Shown one piece after another: positions 1-6,561 of a stretch of 17,684 bases of DNA. The position numbers and the translations under genes are program-made. The DNA comes from an uncultured Pirellulaceae bacterium. GTDB lineage: Bacteria; Planctomycetota; Planctomycetia; Pirellulales; Pirellulaceae. Numbering within the stretch: position 1 is the first letter of the stretch; each line of letters starts with the position of its first letter. The stretch lies in NCBI GenBank assembly GCA_934278005.1, contig CAKQWG010000061.1, forward strand, positions 1 to 17,684, written 5' to 3'. The notes under the pieces are model-generated. The model saw only the letters and a program-made list of their open reading frames with translations, was not told the origin of the DNA and made no database searches.

Positions 1-152
1 GCTGTCGTGCCTGCGCGGTCGCTGATCTGCGTAGCGACTAAGCGCTGCTCAGCCTTGTGTGTGGCCACCGGCTGAGAGTTGTTATCGATCGCCAACCAGG
101 TAACCGCCCCTAGGATCACTACCGCAACAATTGTTAACTTGCCCGTGTTCAT
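1..152 (-). CDS. Partial membrane-anchored protein, N-terminus only (unrecognised)
   Basis: Reading leftwards from the ATG at 152-150, the minus strand is open to the window edge (50 codons, no stop). The product starts MNTGKLTIVAVVILGAV and continues with a hydrophobic stretch of about 16 residues (residues 6-21), then a polar segment rich in Gln, Thr and Ala. This is the pattern of an uncleaved signal anchor or signal peptide followed by a periplasmic linker. A weak GGGA lies about 6 bases upstream of the ATG. The gene runs off the left edge, so its domain is not visible and I do not recognise the family. It is transcribed away from the ThuA-like gene. The coding call rests on the membrane segment and the absence of stops; a chance open frame this short cannot be excluded. 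Confidence 0.55.
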   Translation of the reverse strand, partial: MNTGKLTIVAVVILGAVTWLAIDNNSQPVATHKAEQRLVATQISDRAGTT

Positions 153-279
153 TGTGTTTCCCGCTAGTGTGCTTTCCGTCAGTTCAAGTCCGTCGTCGAG
201 CGAGCAGAGCCAAGACAGTAAATCTTCCTACAGCCTCAGTTTACCCAAAAACAACAATGGGTGCAGCGCGATGCGAAAG

Positions 280-324
280 AAACCGCCGGGCAGAAAACCC
301 CAGGGCAGGAAACCACCGGGCCGC
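280..324. repeat. Three 15-bp tandem units
   Basis: Three consecutive degenerate units are seen: GAAACCGCCGGGCAG (280-294), AAAACCCCAGGGCAG (295-309) and GAAACCACCGGGCCG (310-324). In one + frame they would read as K-P-x-G-R repeats, but that frame has no credible gene around it, so I treat this as a non-coding repeat in the divergent promoter region. Confidence 0.6.
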
Positions 325-450
325 TGCTGCCAGTGGCTCATGCCACCGGCTGGGATATGGCTCAGTTGGGCAAAGGAAGGCTGCGGAGATCTGTGGACCT
401 GCGAGCTAGCAACGCACCGACGGTGGAATGCTGCGCTCGCATCGACTAGA

Positions 451-490
451 ATTCAAATTGCCGACGATGCAAATTTTTTGGAATTTGAAT
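451..490. promoter_or_regulatory. AT-rich inverted repeat upstream of the ThuA-like gene
   Basis: ATTCAAATT at 451-459 is perfectly complementary to AATTTGAAT at 482-490, with a 22-nt spacer. It is the most AT-rich part of the gap and lies 55 bp upstream of the ThuA-like ATG. It could be an operator or an mRNA hairpin. Only the symmetry is seen; the function is a guess. Confidence 0.25.
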
Positions 491-545
491 CGCATTTTCC
501 TACCTGCCTATCTTTCCTGCCCTCAACAACGTTCGGAAATCCGCA

Positions 546-1505
546 ATGCGCATCTACCTTTCTGCGTGGCTGCTGGCTACGTTTTTCGTTACTTGCTCTG
601 TCAGTTACACCGCCAATTCCACCGCGCGTGCTCAGGATGCAGCTCAGCCCTCGGAGCAGCCGCAGATTGGCAATCCGCTCAGCGAGCAACAATTGGCTGA
701 GATTGCAGGCGCAGCGCCGCAACAGTCGACAGCACAGCCCAAGCGAGCGCGTCGAGCGCTATGCTTTTGTCGCTGCGGCGGTTTCGTGCACAGTTCGATC
801 TCCTCCGGCAATGCGGCGCTGAAAGCGCTCGGCGCTCAGACCGGGGCTTTTACTGTCGACGTGACCGAAGACTATGGAGTTTTTACGCCGCAGAATCTGC
901 AGCAGTATGACTGTATTATTTTGAACAATACCACCAACATGGTCTTCCCCGAGGCGACACAGCTGAATGCGTTCATGGACTTTGTAGCTGGCGGAAAGGG
1001 GCTGGTGGGGATACACGCGGCGAGTGACAATTTTGGTCGCCATCCCGAAGCGCGGGCGATCATCGGTGGTGAATTCGGTGGACATCCTTGGAATGCCGCT
1101 GGTACGTGGGCTTTCAAGCTGAATGAACCACAGCATCCGCTCAATCAGGCCTTCGGCGGCAAAGGCTTTTGGCACAAGGATGAAATCTACCAATACAAGC
1201 CAGCGACCTTTGTCGGCACCGACGTCCTGCGCATCCTGGTCAGTCTTGACATGAACCAGGCCAAAGTGTCCGAGCTGATCGATGATGGGCCTCGAGAAGT
1301 GCCGGTATCCTGGGTGCGACAAGCCGGAGATGGTCGCGTCTTCTACACCAACTTTGGGCATAACGAATCGACGTTTGCAAACCCAGTCATTCTACAACAC
1401 CTGCTGGATGGAATTCAGTATGCAATGGGCGATTTAGAAGTCGACGATCTGCCTACGTCCAAAGTCGATTCAGTCCAACCAGCCCTAGCGCCCACTCAAC
1501 CGTAG
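546..1505 (+). CDS. Exported ThuA-like domain protein
   Basis: A 319-residue protein with a signal peptide (residues 1 to about 29, hydrophobic core LSAWLLATFFVTCSV, likely cleavage after ARAQ), then a Gln/Pro/Ala-rich linker to about residue 68. A ThuA-like domain (glutamine-amidotransferase-like fold; family named after the trehalose-utilisation protein ThuA) runs from about 70 to 292. Family hallmarks visible include GFVHSSI near 79-85, GLVGIHAASDNF, GGEFGGHPW, HKDEIYQY and the late YTNFGHNEST. Planctomycetes encode many exported ThuA-like proteins, often beside sugar-processing genes, but the reaction of most is unknown. The ATG at 546 is chosen because the signal peptide begins there; no strong ribosome binding site is present. 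Transcription is probably from the divergent gap upstream. The next gene starts 63 bp after the stop, so the two may be co-transcribed. Confidence 0.88.
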   Translation: MRIYLSAWLLATFFVTCSVSYTANSTARAQDAAQPSEQPQIGNPLSEQQLAEIAGAAPQQSTAQPKRARRALCFCRCGGFVHSSISSGNAALKALGAQTGAFTVDVTEDYGVFTPQNLQQYDCIILNNTTNMVFPEATQLNAFMDFVAGGKGLVGIHAASDNFGRHPEARAIIGGEFGGHPWNAAGTWAFKLNEPQHPLNQAFGGKGFWHKDEIYQYKPATFVGTDVLRILVSLDMNQAKVSELIDDGPREVPVSWVRQAGDGRVFYTNFGHNESTFANPVILQHLLDGIQYAMGDLEVDDLPTSKVDSVQPALAPTQP

Positions 1506-1568
1506 ACGCGTAGCGAGCACTGAATCCGTAGTTTGCGTTCTCTTACGCTTTTCTTTGCAGGTAGTAAC

Positions 1569-3788
1569 ATGCAGTACTTTGCCGCCGTTGCCTTGGCTAT
1601 CTTCCTAGCGGGCTCGACCTGCGCAGCGGAACCGGCGACAGATGAGGTGCGCCGACAAGCAGGATACAGAGGCATTTGGTTCACTCTAGGACAGTTCTAT
1701 GGTTCCGGGACTGACGGCCAGGACTACTCGGCCGCTAGCCGGACGCCGGTTTTTCCGTATGGAGACAAGTACTCCGGCGGCCTGGGAACGTACACCGCCA
1801 AGCACTCTCCGCTGGCGGTCTATGCGGCGCAAGTCGACAAGACCTTTTTTGTCTACGGCGGAACGACTGCGGCCGATGAGCGGCATTTGCTATGCATGGT
1901 CTCCTACTACGATCACGCTCGGCACCGCGTCCCAAGACCAGTGGTCGTGCACGATAAGGCCAGCGTCAACGATCCACATGACAATCCGAGTCTGGCGATT
2001 GCCGAGGACGGCCATCTGTGGGTTTTCGTCAGCGGCCGCGCTCGAAGTCGCCCCGGTTTTAAGTATCGCAGCTTGGAACCGTACAGCATCGACGGGTTTG
2101 AACGCATCTCCGAAGAAGAATTGACCTATCCTCAGCCGCACACCATCGCCGGACAAGGCTTCTTGCATCTGTTCACAAAATACACCGGAGTTCGCGAGCT
2201 GTACTGGGAGCGCAGCCGCGATGGACGCGAGTGGACCGACGACGCCAAGCTGGCCGGCATCCTTGAGCCGGGGGACAAGCACGGCGGGCACTACCAATCG
2301 AGCGCCAGCCTGGGCAATAAAGTGGGCACCTTTTTCAATCGGCATCCACAAGGCAACGTAGATCGTCGCACTGATCTGTACTATGTCGAAACTTCCGATA
2401 TGGGACAGACTTGGACCACCGTTACCGGTCAAGCTGTGCACACGCCGATCGTCCAAGTGGATTCGCCGGCTCGAGTTATCGACTACGCAGCTCAGCATCT
2501 AAATGTGTATGTCAAGGATTCAGGCTTCGACGATCAGGGAAGACCGGTGCTGCTCTACCTGACCAGTCGCGGGCACGAGCCGGGCCCACCCAACGATCCG
2601 CGCGAGTTTCGCGTCACAGCCTGGGACGGTAAGCAGTGGCAGACGACTACTGTCTGCGCTGCCGATCACAACTATGATATGGGCAGCCTATATGTCGAGG
2701 GGCCGACGTGGACCGTGCGAGTTCCATCGGCGGCCGGACCGCAGCCCTATCAAGGTGGAGGTGAAATCGAGAATTGGCAGAGCCACGATCGAGGTGCGAC
2801 GTGGAGCAAGCTCAAGCAAGTTACCGCTCACAGTTCACGCAATCACAACTACGCGCGTCGGCCGCTGTTCTATCGCGATCCCTTTGCAGTTTTCTGGGCC
2901 GATGGCGATCCAACTCAGCTCAGCCCCAGCCACCTCTACTTCGCCGATGCCAGCGGAGAGCGAGTGTGGAAGCTGCCCTATGATATGCCGAGCGAGTTCG
3001 CGGAACCTGAACTGCAACCATCATTGGTCGAGGCAGATCAGTCGCCGGCTTCTAACGAACGTGCCGCGGGACCTGCCACCTGCGCTAGCGCCTACCCGCA
3101 CCACTTGCAAGGCGTCTGTACTGATGGCGGTGCACTCTACTGGTGCTTTACGACCCAATTAGTGAAGACGGATCTGGATGGCAAACTGCTGGAGCAGGTC
3201 GCTGTCGCCAACCATCACGGCGATCTATGCTACAGCCAAGGAAAACTCTACGTAGCGGTGAACCTAGGCAAGTTCAATGACCCAGCCGGCAATGCTGATT
3301 CTTGGGTCTACGTCTACGATGCACATACGCTTCAAGAAACAGCGCGACACGAAATTCAACAGGTCGTCTATGGCGCTGGAGGAATCGGCGTCCGCAATGG
3401 TCATTTTTTTGTGGTGGGAGGGTTGCCGGCGAACATCGATGAGAATTACGTCTACGAGTACGACGCCGAGTTCCAATTCCTGAAACGCCACGAGGTCACT
3501 AGCGGCCCAACGCTGCTGGGCATCCAAACAGCCACCTTCGCGCACGACCGCTGGTGGTTTGGCTGCTACGGCAAGCCGCAGGTTCTGTTGGTCACCGATG
3601 CTGATTTCCAAATGCAAGGCAAGTACGAGTTCGACTGTTCGTTGGGCATCGATGGATTGCCCAATGAGCGGCTGCTGGTAGCCAGCGGTGGTTTCGACAA
3701 AGCACGCGGACACAGTGGTCAGGTGCGACTAGCGCTGCCCGATGATGCCGCTGGCTTGAAACTTGTCGCACCAGGCGACGCAGATTAA
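1569..3788 (+). CDS. Exported BNR_4-type beta-propeller protein with a second C-terminal propeller-like domain
   Basis: The open frame begins at a TTG (1533), but the ATG at 1569 opens a classical signal peptide (MQYFAAVALAIFLAGSTCAA), so I start there: 739 residues. Residues of about 28-450 match the pattern of BNR_4 proteins: YRGIWFTLGQF at the start, a YSGGLGTYTAKHSPLAVY stretch, HDNPSLAIAEDGHLWVFVSGR, and Asp-box-like turns SDMGQTWTTV and SHDRGATWSKL. BNR_4 proteins are seven-bladed propellers; some characterised relatives are polysaccharide lyases of the ulvan-lyase type and many are called sialidase-like without proof. From about residue 500 to 735 a second beta-rich section carries repeated Leu/Tyr/Val-x-x-Asp blades (WCFTTQLVKTDLDGKLL, YVYDAHTLQE, YVYEYDAEFQFL), resembling a WD40/YVTN-type propeller. 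The likely location is the periplasm or cell surface. The role is probably polysaccharide binding or cleavage; the substrate is unknown. Confidence 0.82.
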   Translation: MQYFAAVALAIFLAGSTCAAEPATDEVRRQAGYRGIWFTLGQFYGSGTDGQDYSAASRTPVFPYGDKYSGGLGTYTAKHSPLAVYAAQVDKTFFVYGGTTAADERHLLCMVSYYDHARHRVPRPVVVHDKASVNDPHDNPSLAIAEDGHLWVFVSGRARSRPGFKYRSLEPYSIDGFERISEEELTYPQPHTIAGQGFLHLFTKYTGVRELYWERSRDGREWTDDAKLAGILEPGDKHGGHYQSSASLGNKVGTFFNRHPQGNVDRRTDLYYVETSDMGQTWTTVTGQAVHTPIVQVDSPARVIDYAAQHLNVYVKDSGFDDQGRPVLLYLTSRGHEPGPPNDPREFRVTAWDGKQWQTTTVCAADHNYDMGSLYVEGPTWTVRVPSAAGPQPYQGGGEIENWQSHDRGATWSKLKQVTAHSSRNHNYARRPLFYRDPFAVFWADGDPTQLSPSHLYFADASGERVWKLPYDMPSEFAEPELQPSLVEADQSPASNERAAGPATCASAYPHHLQGVCTDGGALYWCFTTQLVKTDLDGKLLEQVAVANHHGDLCYSQGKLYVAVNLGKFNDPAGNADSWVYVYDAHTLQETARHEIQQVVYGAGGIGVRNGHFFVVGGLPANIDENYVYEYDAEFQFLKRHEVTSGPTLLGIQTATFAHDRWWFGCYGKPQVLLVTDADFQMQGKYEFDCSLGIDGLPNERLLVASGGFDKARGHSGQVRLALPDDAAGLKLVAPGDAD

Positions 3789-3850
3789 CGTTAGCTCACA
3801 TCGCCAACAACGTCCGCCAGGGCTGCAAACTAGCCAGGGCACTCAATACA

Positions 3851-3942
3851 TAAGCACCCGCGCATAATTTTCCTGTTTTATCAATCAACCGTGGCTAACG
3901 CCAAAACGGCTAATTATGCCGAAACTTATGCGTGGGTGCTTA
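3851..3942. repeat. Palindromic miniature element (17-bp inverted ends, hairpin core)
   Basis: TAAGCACCCGCGCATAA (3851-3867) and TTATGCGTGGGTGCTTA (3926-3942) are inverted copies matching at 16 of 17 positions, enclosing 58 bp. Near the centre is a 23-nt core (3889-3911) that recurs exactly at 9470-9492. The core can fold by CCG/CGG outside and TGGC-TAAC-GCCA inside, with an AAA bulge. The structure is that of a REP/MITE-like non-autonomous element or a strong mRNA hairpin. It lies just before the phosphoesterase gene and creates a false upstream GTG start. Confidence 0.7.
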
Positions 3943-3956
3943 CACCTACGAACTAC

Positions 3957-3963
3957 AAAGGAG
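3957..3963 (+). promoter_or_regulatory. Ribosome binding site AAAGGAG
   Basis: AAAGGAG ends 5 bases before the ATG at 3969. It is one of the best Shine-Dalgarno matches in the window and decides the start of the phosphoesterase in favour of 3969 rather than the GTG at 3891, which lies inside the palindromic element. Confidence 0.75.
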
Positions 3964-3968
3964 CGGCA

Positions 3969-4901
3969 ATGCACAGTGAGACCGGCTGGACGCTATTGGG
4001 ACGGCGAGCGTTTTTGAAACAAGGGACGCTAGTGCTGACAACTACTGCACTGGGTGCAAGAATTACGAGCGGCGGGAAACTAGCCGCCGCCGAGGAGCTG
4101 CTCGCCGCCGAGGATGCTCCCAGCCTGCGCATAGGTTTGGTGACCGATGTGCATTATGCAGACAAGGCTCCCGCTGGAAGTCGCTACTATCAGCAGTCGC
4201 TCGACAAGCTCAAGGCTGCCACGGAAGAGTTTCGGCGGTCGGAACTGACATTTGCCGTCGAGTTGGGCGATTTGATCGATTCCGCTAAGTCCGTCGACTT
4301 GGATGTGAGCTATCTCAAAACTATTGATGCCCAGTTCGCGATGGTTTGTCCAGAGCGTCATTACGTGCTGGGCAATCACTGCGTCGAAACGCTCACCAAG
4401 CCCGAGTTTCTCCAGGGTGTGGCGCAGGAGCGATCCTACTACTCTTTCGACCGCGATGGTCTGCATTTTATCGTGCTCGACGCCTGCTTTCGCAGCGATG
4501 GTGTCGCTTACGGCCGCCACAATTCGCTCTGGACCGACGCCAATATCCCCGCTGATGAACTCAAGTGGCTCGAGCGGGATCTAGCCGGCAGCGATAAGCC
4601 CGCTATCGTGTTCGCTCATCAGCGCCTGGATGTCAGCAATAACCACGGTGTAAAAAACAATGCTGCAGTACGCCAGGTGCTGGAAGCAACCGGCCGCGTG
4701 TTAGCTGTTTTCCAGGGGCACAGCCATCAAAATGACTTAAAGGAGATCGGCGGCATTCATTACTGCACGCTGGTGGCTATGGTTGAAGGAGACGGCCCGG
4801 AGAACAGTGGATATTCGGTGCTGGACGTTAAACCGGATGGCCGGCTGGTACTCACTGGGTTTTGTCGCCAGCAGGCTCACCGGTGGGGATTTGATAACTG
4901 A
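3969..4901 (+). CDS. Tat-exported calcineurin-like metallophosphoesterase
   Basis: A 310-residue protein starting MHSETGWTLLGRRAFLKQG: GRRAFLKQG followed by a hydrophobic, Ala-rich stretch is a twin-arginine signal, so the protein is probably folded with its metals before export. The calcineurin-like phosphoesterase motifs appear in order: TDVHY (D60, H62), GDLID (G100, D101), GNH (135-137), FAHQ (H217) and GHSHQ (H251, H253). Together these are the usual ligands of a two-metal site that hydrolyses phosphomonoesters or phosphodiesters. The substrate cannot be read from sequence. The third motif ends GNHC rather than the commoner GNHD. The start is fixed by the AAAGGAG at 3957 and the Tat motif; an in-frame GTG at 3891 would add 26 residues encoded by repeat DNA. 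The TGA stop lies inside the 7-bp tandem array. Confidence 0.88.
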   Translation: MHSETGWTLLGRRAFLKQGTLVLTTTALGARITSGGKLAAAEELLAAEDAPSLRIGLVTDVHYADKAPAGSRYYQQSLDKLKAATEEFRRSELTFAVELGDLIDSAKSVDLDVSYLKTIDAQFAMVCPERHYVLGNHCVETLTKPEFLQGVAQERSYYSFDRDGLHFIVLDACFRSDGVAYGRHNSLWTDANIPADELKWLERDLAGSDKPAIVFAHQRLDVSNNHGVKNNAAVRQVLEATGRVLAVFQGHSHQNDLKEIGGIHYCTLVAMVEGDGPENSGYSVLDVKPDGRLVLTGFCRQQAHRWGFDN

Positions 4902-4976
4902 TAACTGATAACTGATAACTGATAACTGATAACTGATAACTGATAACTGAGAACTGAGAACTGAGAACTGAGAACT
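4893..4976. repeat. Heptamer tandem array, 12 units
   Basis: Eight perfect units of GATAACT (4893-4948) are followed by four perfect units of GAGAACT (4949-4976). The preceding gene ends within the array: its last codons Asp-Asn-stop are read from the first unit and the beginning of the second. The array ends 26 bp before the next ATG. The unit length is not a multiple of 3, so no protein repeat is implied. The minus-strand reading (a repeated SYQLSVI peptide) is an artefact of the array. Confidence 0.95.
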
Positions 4977-4990
4977 GTCCACATAGCCTC

Positions 4991-4996
4991 AAAGGA
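4991..4996 (+). promoter_or_regulatory. Ribosome binding site AAAGGA
   Basis: AAAGGA ends 6 bases before the ATG at 5003, directly after the heptamer array, and supports that start for the dimethylformamidase-like gene. Confidence 0.6.
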
Positions 4997-5002
4997 TCAT
5001 CG

Positions 5003-6463
5003 ATGCGAGAAAAAAACTTCTATTGGCGCTGGCTTGCGGCATGCGCGGCATGCCTACTTTGTAGCGGGCTAGGGAGCGCCTGTGCAGCGGCGGATGCGCC
5101 TGAGGGGCTGAGCATCGAGGGCTACGCTGGACAAGTTAGCTATAGTCCCGGAGAGGAGCTGTCGCTGCACGTCTCGACGACTGCACCGACTTTCTCGGTG
5201 CACATCACGCGGCTCGGTGCCACGCCGCAAGTCGTGTTGGAACAAGCGGGAATCGCTGGTCAAGCGTCGCCGATCCCTGAAAACGCCTCGTCGCACGGCT
5301 GCGGCTGGCCGGCGCTGTGGAAGGCACCAATCCCTCAAGACTGGAAGTCCGGTTACTACCACGTCAGATTGTTCGCTCAGGCCGGCGGAGGCAAGTTTAC
5401 TCATCGCAGCACACGCACCGCCGAGTCGAGTTGTTTCTTCATCTTGCGACCGGCCGAACCGGGCAAGAATTCGCGGGTGCTGATTCAGCTGAGCACCAAT
5501 ACCTATAATGCTTACAACAACTGGGGCGGCTTTAGTCTTTACGCATATAATGGGACCGCCGGCGTTCAGGGCAATCGCGTCTCATTTCATCGCCCGCCGG
5601 CGAGCCAGTTCGGCAACTGGGAGCATCCATTCATCGCGTGGGCGGAATCCAATGGCTACGCGCTGGACTATGCCTCCAACAACGATTTGGAATTCCACCC
5701 CGAGATGCTCAGCGCGTACCGATTGGTGCTCAGCGTTGGCCACGATGAATATTGGTCGTCTGCCATGCGCGACGCTTTAGAAAAGTATATCGGCGATGGA
5801 GGCAACGTGGCCTTCTTCAGCGGCAATACATGCTGCTGGCAAATTCGCAATGAGGAGCAAGGGCTCGCTCAGACGAGCTGGAAACAGCGCTATGTGATGG
5901 ACCCGGTTTATCCAACCCAAGATCACTCTTTGCTGTCGACGCTGTGGAGCCATCACCTAGTGGGGCGACCGGAAAATCAGTTGACTGGAGTCGGGTTTTT
6001 ATTCGGCGGCTACCACCTCAGCCATGGCCAGTTTATGGACGGTAAGGGAGCGTATGAAGTTCATCGTCCCGAGCACTGGCTGTTCGCTGGAACAGACCTT
6101 AAACGGGGAGCGCAGTTTGGCGCTCAAGATACGATCGTGGGCTACGAATGCGATGGCTGCGAATTCGAAATGAAAGACGGCTTGCCAGTTCCTACCGGCA
6201 GCGACGGTACCCCCAAGGGTTTTACCATCTTGGCGACGTGCCCTGCCCGCTGGGATCGCGGTGACTCTGAGTTCTACGATCGCTTTCCGGCTGATCGCGT
6301 CGGCGCCGCCGTGCTCGGCAGTTACACTCGCGGCGGCACTGTCGTCACCGTCGGTTCCACCGACTGGGCTCACGGACTGCGTGGTAAGGACCCGGTGGTT
6401 GAACAAATCACGCGCAATGTGCTCGATCGCCTGGGCGCCGACAAGTCTGAGAAAGCGAAGTAG
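5003..6463 (+). CDS. Exported N,N-dimethylformamidase beta-subunit-like protein
   Basis: A 486-residue protein with a signal peptide (WRWLAACAACLLCSGLGSACAAA; likely cleavage near residue 29-31). Residues of about 35-150 form a beta-rich region with VSYSPGEELSLHVS and SGYYHVRL. From about 155 the sequence follows the large-subunit C-terminal domain of N,N-dimethylformamidase: TYNAYNNWGGFSLY (167-180), VSFHRPPASQFG, HDEYWS (247-252), GGNVAFFSGNTCCW, and a late GSYTRGGTVVTVGSTDWAHGL. The Paracoccus enzyme uses a mononuclear iron held by two Tyr and one carboxylate; the Tyr-rich 168-183 segment and E249 are conserved-looking candidates, but I cannot map the ligands. The bacterial enzyme is cytoplasmic and needs a small subunit. 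Here there is an export signal and no small-subunit gene nearby, so amidase activity on DMF is doubtful and the true substrate is unknown. Its TAG stop closes the first unit of a 17-bp repeat. Confidence 0.82.
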   Translation: MREKNFYWRWLAACAACLLCSGLGSACAAADAPEGLSIEGYAGQVSYSPGEELSLHVSTTAPTFSVHITRLGATPQVVLEQAGIAGQASPIPENASSHGCGWPALWKAPIPQDWKSGYYHVRLFAQAGGGKFTHRSTRTAESSCFFILRPAEPGKNSRVLIQLSTNTYNAYNNWGGFSLYAYNGTAGVQGNRVSFHRPPASQFGNWEHPFIAWAESNGYALDYASNNDLEFHPEMLSAYRLVLSVGHDEYWSSAMRDALEKYIGDGGNVAFFSGNTCCWQIRNEEQGLAQTSWKQRYVMDPVYPTQDHSLLSTLWSHHLVGRPENQLTGVGFLFGGYHLSHGQFMDGKGAYEVHRPEHWLFAGTDLKRGAQFGAQDTIVGYECDGCEFEMKDGLPVPTGSDGTPKGFTILATCPARWDRGDSEFYDRFPADRVGAAVLGSYTRGGTVVTVGSTDWAHGLRGKDPVVEQITRNVLDRLGADKSEKAK

Positions 6464-6547
6464 TCCCCGCAGCGAAGTAGTTCCCGCAGCGAAGGGAATC
6501 CAGGCAGCGACGTATTCCAGGCAGCGAAGTAGTCCAGCAAAGAAGTG
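6447..6547. repeat. Degenerate 17-bp tandem repeat across gene end and gap
   Basis: Successive 17-bp units share the motif GCAGCGAAGTA: 6447-6463 (ends in the stop codon TAG), 6464-6480 (TCCCCGCAGCGAAGTAG), 6481-6497, 6498-6514 and 6515-6531, with a decayed sixth unit to about 6547. They fill nearly the whole gap between the dimethylformamidase-like gene and pxpA. No promoter or terminator could be recognised in them. Confidence 0.8.
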
Positions 6548-6561
6548 CGATAGGCCGAGAC

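Larger units (their letters stand above)
153..545. other. Divergent intergenic region with short repeats and hairpins
   Basis: This gap lies between the minus-strand fragment and the ThuA-like gene, so it should hold promoters for both. I see no convincing gene in it. Open frames on the + strand here are short, have biased Arg/Pro/Ser composition and overlap the ThuA-like gene out of frame. The gap holds three 15-bp tandem units at 280-324, a hairpin GTGGC-TCAT-GCCAC at 334-347, and an AT-rich inverted repeat ATTCAAATT (451-459) / AATTTGAAT (482-490) about 55 bp before the ThuA-like start. No clear -35/-10 or sigma54 match was found. Confidence 0.6.

Noticed and set aside
79..822. 247-codon + strand open frame at the left end
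   Set aside because: It overlaps the minus-strand gene start and runs out of frame into the well-supported ThuA-like gene. Its composition is biased to Arg, Ser and Pro, it crosses the 15-bp repeats, and no domain is recognisable.
759..1361. 200-codon minus-strand open frame
   Set aside because: It is antisense to the ThuA-like gene, whose motifs and signal peptide are unambiguous. GC-rich coding DNA commonly gives such shadow frames.
3891..3968. Upstream GTG start for the phosphoesterase
   Set aside because: The added 26 residues come from the palindromic element. The ATG at 3969 has AAAGGAG at ideal spacing and opens a Tat signal.
4737..4982. Minus-strand open frame with a repeated SYQLSVI peptide
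   Set aside because: It is generated entirely by reading the heptamer array and then the antisense of the phosphoesterase gene.
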